Assembly (NCBI RefSeq): GCF_036013935.1
Contig: NZ_CP107902.1
Coordinates: forward strand, 10,077,001 to 10,141,000
DNA from: Streptomyces sp. NBC_00461
GTDB taxonomy: Bacteria > Actinomycetota > Actinomycetes > Streptomycetales > Streptomycetaceae
DNA length: 64,000 bases
Direction: 5' to 3'
This document shows, one piece after another, positions 1 to 7,357 of the stretch. A model generated the notes under the pieces. The model was not told the DNA's origin. It saw only the letters and a program-made list of their open reading frames with translations, and made no database searches. How positions within the stretch are numbered: position 1 is the stretch's first letter; every line of letters starts with the position of its first letter. The position numbers were made by a program, and so were the translations under genes.

Positions 1-1
1 A

Positions 2-193
2 CTCACCGAACGGACGGACATCATGCTGGCGATCCTCTCGGCGGTCCTGTTCTTCATCGCCTTCCTGATCAATGCTGCGGACATCTCCACCAACGACACC
101 TTCACCTCGACCAACGTGATGCTTCTCGGCCTTACCGCGTTGGCTCTGCACGTGGCGGGTATCGGCAGTGGATGGTCCTGGCGCAGACGCTGA
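2..193 (+). CDS. C-terminal part of a small membrane protein (partial)
   Basis: An open frame enters from the left edge and ends at TGA 191-193. It encodes two hydrophobic stretches, roughly residues 8-24 and 37-52 of the visible part, separated by a Thr/Asn/Asp-rich loop, and ends in a basic Trp-Arg tail. An ATG at 23 could be the real start of a 56-residue protein, or the gene may begin upstream. The topology suggests a two-helix integral membrane protein. The family is not recognised. Confidence 0.45.
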   Translation, partial: LTERTDIMLAILSAVLFFIAFLINAADISTNDTFTSTNVMLLGLTALALHVAGIGSGWSWRRR

Positions 194-238
194 AGACCAC
201 GCGCCTGCCGCACTGGCGGCGCATCAACCCCTCATTCC

Positions 239-1321
239 TCACCCTTCTGTCTGCGGGGCTGTCGCGGGTAGTTCCACAGTGATGCGGATCCCGCCGGCAG
301 AGCGTGGGGTGAGGGTGAGTGTTCCGTCGTGTGCGTGGGTGATGGTCTTGACGATGGCCAGGCCGAGGCCGACGCCTGCGTGGTCGGTGTGTATGCGCTC
401 GGTGCCGCGCTGGAATGGTTCGGTGAGTGTCGAGACCAGCTCCGGTGTGAGTTTCTCACCGGTGTTTTCGACAGTGAGCACCACGGTCTTGGGGCGAACG
501 CCGGTATTGACCCAGACGGTGCCCTGTCGCGGCAGGTTGTGGATGATCGCGTTGTGTACGAGGTTCGTGGTCAACTGCAGCAGGAGCGCTTGCGATCCGA
601 GCGTGGGCGCGATGTCGCCGGAGGTCTCGATGGTGACGCCGTGCTTTTCCGCGAGGGGCAGCAGTGTTTCGGTGGCTTCTTCCGCCAGGAGAGACAGGTC
701 GACTTGTTCTCGGGTGAAGGATCGCTGCTCAGCGCGGCTCACCAGGAGCAGTGCCTCCGTAAGGCCGATGGCTCGGGTGTTGACTGCGTCGAGGCGGTCG
801 ATGAGTTCGCCGGTATCGCGGTTCGGATCGGTGCGGGCCACTTCGAGAAGTGCCTTCGAGATCGCCAGCGGGGTGCGCAGTTCGTGAGAGGCGTTGGCGG
901 CGAACCTCTGCTGTTCGGCGACGTGTGCTTCGAGCCGTGCGAGCATCGCGTCGAAGGCGTCGGCGAGTTCACGGAACTCGTCTCTGTGGCCAGGCAACCG
1001 GATTCGGTGGGAAAGCGATCCGTTCGTGGCCATGCGTGTGGCGTCCGTGATGCGAGTCAGCGGTGCGAGCATCCGGCCGGCGAGAAACCACCCTCCCCCG
1101 AGACCGAATACCAGCAGGAACGCCAGCACGACGGCCGCGGTCGGAGCGAAGGCGCGCAGCACGGCGAGGCGGTAGCTGGGCACCATGATGAGCCCGACGT
1201 GGGGCACACGAGTCAGGAACACCCACCCGGCCGCGAGCAGCACAACGCCGGCAAGCATGAGGAACCCGGCGTAGCTGAGGGTGAGTTTGAGGCGAACGCT
1301 CAACCCGGGCGCCCTGTCCAC
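239..1321 (-). CDS. vanS: VanS-type sensor histidine kinase
   Basis: Membrane sensor kinase that partners the adjacent VanR in the glycopeptide response. Helices near residues 15-37 and 60-82 flank a very short extracytoplasmic loop. A HAMP region follows (about 83-135), then the H-box FAANASHELRTP with His146, an N-box (NLVHNAIIHN) and a G-box (GVGLGLAIV). Length (360 aa) and N-terminus (DRAPGLSVRLKLTLSYAGF) match the S. coelicolor VanS type as I remember it. The GTG at 1321 was chosen because a GGAGG lies 5 nt upstream and it sits 11 nt after the vanR stop; the longer frame to 1528 would overlap vanR by about 200 nt. Expressed as vanR-vanS. Family is certain; glycopeptide specificity is inferred from similarity and from vanJ nearby. 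Confidence 0.88.
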   Translation of the reverse strand: MDRAPGLSVRLKLTLSYAGFLMLAGVVLLAAGWVFLTRVPHVGLIMVPSYRLAVLRAFAPTAAVVLAFLLVFGLGGGWFLAGRMLAPLTRITDATRMATNGSLSHRIRLPGHRDEFRELADAFDAMLARLEAHVAEQQRFAANASHELRTPLAISKALLEVARTDPNRDTGELIDRLDAVNTRAIGLTEALLLVSRAEQRSFTREQVDLSLLAEEATETLLPLAEKHGVTIETSGDIAPTLGSQALLLQLTTNLVHNAIIHNLPRQGTVWVNTGVRPKTVVLTVENTGEKLTPELVSTLTEPFQRGTERIHTDHAGVGLGLAIVKTITHAHDGTLTLTPRSAGGIRITVELPATAPQTEG

Positions 1322-1331
1322 GGTCTCCTCC

Positions 1332-2027
1332 CTATCCACGGTCTCCGCCCTCACGTGCGGTGCCGGGTGCTGTGTCGATGCGGTAGCCGACGCCCGGCAC
1401 GGTGGCGATGATCCATGGTGCGCCAAGTCGCTTGCGCAGTGCAGAGACGGTGATGCGCACGGCGTTGGTGAACGGGTCGGCGTTCTCGTCCCACGCGCGT
1501 TCCAGGAGTTCTTCGGCGCTGACGACACCGCCCTCGGCAGCGACCAGGACCTCGAGCACTGCGAACTGCTTCCTGGTCAGCGCGACGTAGCGGCCGTCCC
1601 GGTAGACCTCTCGGCGGAACGGGTCAAGGCGCAGACCTGCGATCTCTCGTACGGGAGGCCTGTTGTGGGCGCGTCTGCGGTCGAGTGCTCTGAGCCGCAG
1701 CGCGAGTTCTTGGAGTTCGAAGGGCTTCGTGAGGTAGTCGTCGGCCCCGAGTTCGAACCCGGAGGCCTTGTCGTCGAGACGGTCGGCCGCGGTGAGCATG
1801 AGGATCGGCATGCCGCTGCCGGAGCCGACGATGCGTTTGGCGATCTCGTCACCGGACGGTCCGGGGATGTCGCGGTCGAGTACGGCGATGTCGTACGTGT
1901 GGATGCTCAGCATTTCCAGAGCTGTGTCGCCGTCGCCCGCGATGTCGGCCGCGATCGCTTCCAGGCGTAGGCCATCGCGAATGGCCTCTGCCATATAGAT
2001 TTCGTCCTCGACGATCAACACACGCAT
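1332..2027 (-). CDS. vanR: VanR-type OmpR/PhoB-family response regulator
   Basis: Receiver domain in residues 1-115 with the acidic pocket EDE near residues 7-9, phospho-acceptor Asp51 (VLDRDIPG), the conserved Thr region LMLTAAD and Lys in YLTKPF. A C-terminal winged helix follows (about 135-225; the GVGYRI end is typical of OmpR proteins). The start is the ATG giving MRVLIVEDE, the family start; the frame continues to 2051 without a better site. Upstream partner of vanS on the same strand and divergent from vanY. Expected to activate the van genes once phosphorylated. Confidence 0.88.
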   Translation of the reverse strand: MRVLIVEDEIYMAEAIRDGLRLEAIAADIAGDGDTALEMLSIHTYDIAVLDRDIPGPSGDEIAKRIVGSGSGMPILMLTAADRLDDKASGFELGADDYLTKPFELQELALRLRALDRRRAHNRPPVREIAGLRLDPFRREVYRDGRYVALTRKQFAVLEVLVAAEGGVVSAEELLERAWDENADPFTNAVRITVSALRKRLGAPWIIATVPGVGYRIDTAPGTAREGGDRG

Positions 2028-2052
2028 GCTCTCGATGCTACGAGCCGCCACC

Positions 2053-2068
2053 TATCGTCGGCGTATCG
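2053..2068. promoter_or_regulatory. Candidate tandem operator between vanR and vanY
   Basis: TATCG occurs at 2053-2057 and again at 2064-2068. The 11-bp spacing would place both half-sites on one face of the helix, as in direct-repeat sites of OmpR-family regulators. It lies in the 87-bp divergent gap between vanR (start 2027) and vanY (start 2115). Assignment to VanR is inference only. Confidence 0.3.
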
Positions 2069-2114
2069 AAAACCACATACGGGCTGGCAACACCACGCTG
2101 CCTTGACTGGCCGC

Positions 2115-2777
2115 ATGGTTTCAATCCCACCATCAGCACGACCAACGACGCGCCGGTTTCACCGGCTCCTTGTCGTCGGCCTGTCAGTGGTCATCGCGGC
2201 GATCATCGCAGCCCTCGGCTACCGGTTACTGAAGTCCTCTTCCCCTCCTTCCTCCTCGTCCTTGTCCTCCTCCTCGGCCGCACCATCGTTGAATGCTCTT
2301 CCCGGTGAGCACTCCGGTGCCCTTGGCGAGGCTGACGGTGTCGTCCCCGACGGCGTGACGGTCTTCGACGACGAGATTCCGGCTGTGGCCAAGCTCGATC
2401 CCGATCTGCTCAAGGCCCTCCGCCGGGCTGCGGCGAATGCCGCGGACGACGGAGCGAAGTTCTACGTCAACAGCGGCTGGCGTTCCCCGGATTACCAGAA
2501 TCAGCTTCTTCGCGAGGCGGTCTCCGAGTACGGGTCCGAGGACGAGGCCGCCCGATGGGTGGCCACCGCGGCGACTTCCCCCCATGTGTCGGGGGACGCG
2601 GTCGACCTCGGGCGCTCCGATGCGACGGCGTGGCTGTCGAAGCACGGTGCCGAGTACGGGCTGTGCCAGATCTACCGGAACGAACCCTGGCACTACGAAC
2701 TGCACACCGATGCGATCGGTCGTGGTTGCCCGCGCATGTATGCCAACCCCACCCAGGACCCGAGGATGCAGCAGTGA
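2115..2777 (+). CDS. vanY: VanY-like D-alanyl-D-alanine carboxypeptidase (M15B)
   Basis: Predicted to remove the terminal D-Ala of peptidoglycan pentapeptide outside the membrane, lowering the number of glycopeptide targets. An N-terminal membrane anchor (about residues 18-40) is followed by a Ser/Pro-rich linker and a VanY domain. Zinc and catalytic motifs are present: SPHVSGDAVDLG near residue 155 (SxHxxGxAxD) and EPWHYEL near residue 191. The ATG at 2115 was preferred to an in-frame TTG at 2103. Divergent from vanRS and followed 23 nt later by vanJ, so probably cotranscribed with it. A van-type setting supports resistance rather than housekeeping use, but that is inferred. Confidence 0.85.
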   Translation: MVSIPPSARPTTRRFHRLLVVGLSVVIAAIIAALGYRLLKSSSPPSSSSLSSSSAAPSLNALPGEHSGALGEADGVVPDGVTVFDDEIPAVAKLDPDLLKALRRAAANAADDGAKFYVNSGWRSPDYQNQLLREAVSEYGSEDEAARWVATAATSPHVSGDAVDLGRSDATAWLSKHGAEYGLCQIYRNEPWHYELHTDAIGRGCPRMYANPTQDPRMQQ

Positions 2778-2800
2778 CCGGCAGTGAGCGAGGAGAGCCG

Positions 2801-3880
2801 ATGGCGCAGGTGGACACAGCGGCGACCGGACAGGGCGGCGCAGGTCGCCGCGAGGCCGGCGCCGGGACCTGGCAGGCGGCTATCCGCCGGACGATCCATG
2901 CCGGCTCCCGGCCGGAGCCCTGGAAGCGCGGCCCGGTGCTCGTGGCGCTGGCGCTGCTGCTCGGCCTGTTCATGCCGCTGCACGCGGAGATCCCGAACGG
3001 GATCGGGAACCTCGGCAGCCTGGTGGAGACCTTCCTGCCGTGGTTCGGCCTGTTCATCCCGGTGCTGCTGGCCGGGGCGCTGTGGCGCCGCTCCGCCTCC
3101 GCGGTGGCCGCGCTGCTGCTGCCGGTCACGGTGTGGCTGAACCTCTTCGGCGGGCTGCTCGGCGACAAGTCCCACCCGGGCAGCGATCTCACCCTGGTCA
3201 GCCACAACGTCGACGCCGACAACCCCGACCCGACCGGCACCGCCCGCGAGCTGGCCGCCTCTGAGGCGGATGTGGTGGCACTGGAGGAGATCACCGCGCA
3301 GGCCCGGAGCACGTACGAGAAGGAGCTGGCGAAGGCATACCCGTACCACACGGTGCAGGGCACGGTCGGGCTGTGGAGCAAGCTGCCGCTGTCGGACACC
3401 CGGCCGGTCGACATCGACACGGACTACGGGCCGCTGGCGGACACCAAGCCGGTCGACGTCACGATGGAGTACAACCGGGCGCTGCGCACCACGGTGGCCA
3501 CGGAGCAGGGGCCGCTGGCGGTGTATGTGGCGCACCTCGGGTCCGTCCGGGTAAATCCCAGCGCGGGTTTTTGGACGGGCTCGCGGGACAGAGGAGTGCA
3601 GGCGCTCGGCAAGGCCATCGCCGCCGAGCGGAACGAGCGGGTGGTGCTGCTCGGCGACCTGAACGGCACCCTGGACGACCGCGCGTTCGCCGGCATCACC
3701 TCGCAGCTGCGCTCGACCCAGGAGGCGGCCGGGGACGGCTTCGGCTTCAGCTGGCCGGCGAAGTTCCCGGTGGCCCGGATCGACCAGATCCTGGTGCGCG
3801 GTGTGAAGCCGGAGAGCTCGTGGTCGCTGCCGGCCACCGGCAGCGACCACATGCCGGTGGCAGCGGGAATCAGCTGGTGA
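2801..3880 (+). CDS. vanJ: VanJ-like membrane endonuclease/exonuclease/phosphatase-fold protein
   Basis: 359 residues. Three hydrophobic segments (about 44-62, 70-88 and 95-115) precede an EEP-fold domain with the catalytic landmarks LVSHNVD, ALEEIT (Glu near 161), LLGDLNGT (Asp/Asn near 284) and GSDHMPVA (Asp/His near 348). The segment from RGPVL through GLLGDKSHPGSDLTLVSHNVD closely resembles S. coelicolor VanJ, which confers teicoplanin resistance and is thought to act on undecaprenyl-pyrophosphate recycling at the outer membrane face. The ATG at 2801 has an AGGAG 5 nt upstream. In S. coelicolor vanJ precedes vanKHAX; here none of those follow. Confidence 0.85.
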   Translation: MAQVDTAATGQGGAGRREAGAGTWQAAIRRTIHAGSRPEPWKRGPVLVALALLLGLFMPLHAEIPNGIGNLGSLVETFLPWFGLFIPVLLAGALWRRSASAVAALLLPVTVWLNLFGGLLGDKSHPGSDLTLVSHNVDADNPDPTGTARELAASEADVVALEEITAQARSTYEKELAKAYPYHTVQGTVGLWSKLPLSDTRPVDIDTDYGPLADTKPVDVTMEYNRALRTTVATEQGPLAVYVAHLGSVRVNPSAGFWTGSRDRGVQALGKAIAAERNERVVLLGDLNGTLDDRAFAGITSQLRSTQEAAGDGFGFSWPAKFPVARIDQILVRGVKPESSWSLPATGSDHMPVAAGISW

Positions 3881-3894
3881 GCACGGCGCATGGG

Positions 3895-4860
3895 TCAGGA
3901 CGTTGGTGACGGCGCATAGTGGTGGGCAAGATCGGTGGCGAGGTCGCGGAGGTGAGCCCTGGCTTCGGTGGGGCCGTGCACAGTGATGGCGCTCCCGAAC
4001 GGCAGTAGTGCTCGCACGTCCTCCAGATGCAGGAAGCGGATCGTCACCTTGCGGCCGGTGGCGGATTCTTCATGGTCGTCCGGGACGAGTCGTAGGCCAA
4101 AGATCCGTTGCGCTCGCTCGATCTGGGTCTGGTCGATGGTGGCCCTGACCTCTATCGCGTGGTTGTGCTCCCACTGATCAATGAGCGCTGCAGCGACGGT
4201 GGCCAGGGTCTGGCTCTCGCGGATCCGTCGTGGCTGGTCGACTTCTTTCCACGTCGTGATCCGTTCGAGTCGGTACATCCGTGGCACTCGGGCACGGTCG
4301 GCGACGAGGTACCAGAGGCCGGCCTTGGCGAACAGCCCGTAGGGATCCACGACCAGGTCGCGTGGGCACGACTCGCGTGGGCTGTCGTACTCGATCCGTA
4401 GCCGGCGACCTCGCCGCACTGCGCCGAGCAGCGAAGCCGGTGTCGTGCCGGAGGCTCGTGCCTGACGCCAGGGACGGCTGTCCACGTGCACTACGTCGGT
4501 GAGGGGCAGGAGCTCATGAACTCGACGTGGCTGTGCAGCGGCGATCTTGGAGAGCGCGCGCCGGCTTTCGACCGATGCGTCGAGCTCCGCGCGTTGCTTC
4601 TCATCGAGCCCGGTGAGCGACAGATGATCACGCTCGCCCGGTGTGAGTCGCGTGAGGTCGAGCCCGGACCCGGGCAGCATGGTCACGCCTCCGAGGCGGC
4701 CCCGGTGTGCGGTCACCGGCAGACCGGCGTCGCGGAGCCAGTTCAGGTCTCGGGTGATGGTTCGAAGGGACACCCCGAGCGCTGAGGCGAGTTCCTGTGT
4801 GGTCACGGCATCCCTCGATTCGAGGAGCAGCATCAGGGTGAAGAAGCGGTCTGGGGTCAC
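3895..4860 (-). CDS. WYL-domain transcriptional regulator (YafY type)
   Basis: 321 aa with GTG start. Residues 1-60 are a DeoR-like helix-turn-helix (ELASALGVSLRTITRDLNWL) followed by a GG-containing wing. The central and C-terminal parts contain the WYL region (LRIEYDSPRE, DPYGLFAKAGLWYLVADR) and a C-terminal extension typical of the family. WYL domains are thought to bind small ligands or nucleic acid. It is transcribed away from the VOC gene at 4962, which it probably controls; the 101-bp gap would hold both promoters. Confidence 0.82.
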   Translation of the reverse strand: MTPDRFFTLMLLLESRDAVTTQELASALGVSLRTITRDLNWLRDAGLPVTAHRGRLGGVTMLPGSGLDLTRLTPGERDHLSLTGLDEKQRAELDASVESRRALSKIAAAQPRRVHELLPLTDVVHVDSRPWRQARASGTTPASLLGAVRRGRRLRIEYDSPRESCPRDLVVDPYGLFAKAGLWYLVADRARVPRMYRLERITTWKEVDQPRRIRESQTLATVAAALIDQWEHNHAIEVRATIDQTQIERAQRIFGLRLVPDDHEESATGRKVTIRFLHLEDVRALLPFGSAITVHGPTEARAHLRDLATDLAHHYAPSPTS

Positions 4861-4961
4861 GCACCAATTTTTTCAGGGAATTGCGACACGATGCGGCGCA
4901 TATCCCGGTCAGGCTGGTGGATGCGTACCTACCACCTGCGAGCCTGTGAGAAGGAACAACC

Positions 4962-5327
4962 ATGACCAGATCCGTCGTGTCCATCGTCTACGTGAACGAC
5001 GCTCCCGCCGCAGCTCGTTTCTACGGCGACCTCCTCGGCATGAGCCCCTCGTTCGAGACTTCGGGATACATCACCTTCGACCTCGGGCCGGGCGCTGACC
5101 TCGGTCTGTGGTCCGGCCAGTTCGAGGATCTGTCACCGGACGTCCTGCGCACCAGTGAGGTTTGCCTGGCCGTCGACGGTGGACCCGAAGAGCTCAACGC
5201 GACCTTTGAGCAGTGGAATTCCAAGGGGGTCACGATCCTGCGCGAGCCTCATGACGCGGGGTTCGGGCTGACCTTCCTCGCAGCCGATCCTGACGGGAAC
5301 CGTATCCGCGTCGCACCGCGGGGCTGA
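4962..5327 (+). CDS. VOC-family (glyoxalase/bleomycin-resistance fold) protein
   Basis: 121 aa with the paired beta-alpha-beta-beta-beta layout of vicinal-oxygen-chelate proteins: an N-terminal VVSIVYVNDAPAAARFYGDLLGM module and a C-terminal module ending FLAADPDGNRIRVAP. Metal-ligand positions are not all conserved (no clear N-terminal His), so a binding or sequestering role is as likely as catalysis. Divergent from the WYL regulator at 3895-4860, a common Streptomyces pairing in which the regulator controls the VOC gene. Confidence 0.8.
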   Translation: MTRSVVSIVYVNDAPAAARFYGDLLGMSPSFETSGYITFDLGPGADLGLWSGQFEDLSPDVLRTSEVCLAVDGGPEELNATFEQWNSKGVTILREPHDAGFGLTFLAADPDGNRIRVAPRG

Positions 5328-5340
5328 AAGGCCGCAATGC

Positions 5341-5372
5341 GGCAGGCGCGCACGACAGGTGTCGCGCCTGCC
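5341..5372 (+). terminator. Stem-loop after the VOC gene
   Basis: GGCAGGCGCG (5341-5350) and CGCGCCTGCC (5363-5372) form a perfect 10-bp stem with a 12-nt loop, 13 nt after the stop codon. There is no T-tract, as is usual in Streptomyces. Confidence 0.6.
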
Positions 5373-5444
5373 GTCGTCCGACTTCGAGAGGACGACGAGT
5401 GCCCCACGGGCAGCGGGCTTGTGCGGCCAGGCGCTTGTTGTTGT

Positions 5445-5952
5445 TCAGCAGGTGGACAGGACATCGTCGACACCGTCGAGTGCCACCTCGTCCGGCAGCG
5501 GCTGCGGCGCGCCTACGGTGACCTGGGCGTAGTAGGTGTGCACCGCGACCTCCTGGAGCTGGTGCCGTGCCACGGCACCGGACGTCTGCGGCGACTGCGG
5601 GCATCCCACCAGGTCCAGCAACCGCGATACGGGCCGGCCTCCCGCAGCGCGTCCAGCAAGTGCTGCGTCGATGCGGCCAACCAGGCCAGCAGGCCGCACG
5701 GTCGTCAGGCGCAGCCGGGGCGCACTCCAGCGCAGGCTTGGCCGGGGGAGCGTCGGCAGGCCCCGCGGCGACGATGGCGTCCCAGCGGCGGCGCCCCTCG
5801 CCCAGGTGATGCACCAGATCGAACAGGGTCCACTCGGGGCAGGTCGGCACCTGCACGTCGAGGCTGGGCGCGGAGGCGACCGCGGCCCGGAAGGCCGTCG
5901 ATCGGTCGTCCATGAGTCGCACCAGGACGGCGAACTCAAGTGTCGTTGTCAC
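5445..5952 (-). pseudogene. Frameshifted maleylpyruvate-isomerase-family (DinB-like) gene
   Basis: The N-terminal 80 residues in one frame (FAVLVRLMDDRSTAFRAAV, VPTCPEWTLFDLVHHLGEG) have the helix and motif pattern of the mycothiol-dependent maleylpyruvate isomerase family. The matching C-terminal part (SGAVARHQLQEVAVHTYYAQ, PQPLPDEVALDGVDDVL) continues in another minus-strand frame, and the middle needs at least one further shift. A stop at 5445 removes the usual C-terminal domain. The gene looks decayed; a sequencing error cannot be excluded for a single shift but explains several poorly. Confidence 0.65.
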
Positions 5953-6205
5953 ACCGACTGTCTCTCACTGCCCTTCCGACAACCGGACAGCGATTTTCAC
6001 CGCCGACGCGGCGAGCGCGAGGTATGGGCTGTGCGCACTCCGATGACACGGTTCTCTGCTCGGATCGGGCGAGCCTCAGAAGGCAAGGGGGCACTGCTCG
6101 CACTGCTCACGCACGTCAGGCTCGATCGCAGCGGCATGTCAGTGACGCCTGTTATAACCGGGATGCGGGAGCTCAATGGGGGTGTCCCGTACCAAGGAGG
6201 GGAAT

Positions 6206-7159
6206 GTGACTGTGCACAGACGCGCAGGTTCACTGCGTTCGCTGCTGGGCGCGTTATTGACTCTTGCCGTGGCGGCCGGTCTCGGCGTCGGCGTCGCCGG
6301 GGCGGCATCGGCGGCCACCGGCACACCCGTGGCCGTGACCAAGTACAGCTTCACCAGCCAGGCCGGTGACTACGTCGGCCAGGGCACCAGCGCCGCGTAC
6401 ACGCCGTCCACGGCCACCGTCAGCGTCGGAGGCGACGCGGGCTATGTGCGGTTCAGGGTGAGCACCGCCGACGAGTGGTGGGACGTCGACCTCGCGGCGC
6501 CCAAAGGTGAGCAACTCCGGCCGGGCATCTACCGCAACGCGGAGCGAGCCCCGTTCAGAACCGGGCGTTCACCCGGCCTCGACGTGTCCGGAGACGGCCG
6601 CGGCTGCAATGAGGTCTACGGGCAGTTCTCGGTCAACCAGATCGAGACCGACGCGTCAGGGGCGGTCACGGTCCTGGACGCCACCTTCACCCAGCACTGC
6701 GAGAACGCCGCAGCCCCTGCCCTCAAGGGTGTCCTCAAGTACCGCGCCCACCCTCTCTCCTACGCCTACACGAGCGACGCCGGCGACTACATAGGCCAGG
6801 GCGCGACCCAGACGCATCAGGGTGCCACCAGCACCTTCTCGCTCGGGTCCTACGGCGACGGCGTCCAGTACGGCGTGTCCGGCAAGCGGGAGTACTGGAC
6901 CGCTCTGCTGACCCCGCCCGACGGCGAACAGTTCGTGGCCGGACGCACCTATCAGGCGCAGCGCAGCCATGGCGCAGCAGTGGCGGGACTGGACGTGTTC
7001 GGCAACGGACGCGGCTGCAACACCGTCACGGGAGAACTCACGGTGACCAAGCTGGCGCGTGGTGACGACGGCGCCGTCAAGGCTTTCGCCGCCACCTTCG
7101 TGCAGCATTGTGAGGGCGGTGGACCCGCACTGCACGGCACGATCCACTACTACGCCTGA
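6206..7159 (+). CDS. Secreted protein with two tandem homologous domains
   Basis: 317 aa. A Sec signal peptide (basic start, hydrophobic core about residues 14-35, Ala-rich cleavage region ending AASAATG) precedes two homologous halves. Each half starts with a Y-x-(F/Y)-T-S-x-AGDY-(V/I)-GQG motif, contains GLDV-x-G-(D/N)-GRGCN, and ends with ATF-x-QHCE before ALxG. Two Cys per repeat suggest one disulfide in each. No enzymatic motif was seen. GTG 6206 was chosen because AAGGAGG lies 5 nt upstream. It follows the MDMPI pseudogene on the opposite strand and precedes the NB-ARC regulator. Function unknown; probably a beta-rich extracellular protein. Confidence 0.8.
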   Translation: MTVHRRAGSLRSLLGALLTLAVAAGLGVGVAGAASAATGTPVAVTKYSFTSQAGDYVGQGTSAAYTPSTATVSVGGDAGYVRFRVSTADEWWDVDLAAPKGEQLRPGIYRNAERAPFRTGRSPGLDVSGDGRGCNEVYGQFSVNQIETDASGAVTVLDATFTQHCENAAAPALKGVLKYRAHPLSYAYTSDAGDYIGQGATQTHQGATSTFSLGSYGDGVQYGVSGKREYWTALLTPPDGEQFVAGRTYQAQRSHGAAVAGLDVFGNGRGCNTVTGELTVTKLARGDDGAVKAFAATFVQHCEGGGPALHGTIHYYA

Positions 7160-7357
7160 CGCTCTGGCGGCCCTGCCGGAGCGGGAGTTGACCGGCGGGG
7201 CCGCACCAGGAGTCGGCGGGTGCCGCCTACGGCACCGACCGGAGGACGGCCGGCCCTGTCACGTATCCGCCTCCCTCGGGCGGTGGACCGTGTCTGTGTC
7301 GGACCGCTCACGCCCAACAGGCCACCCGTGGCCGATGGTCCTGGTAGGAAGGTCACT

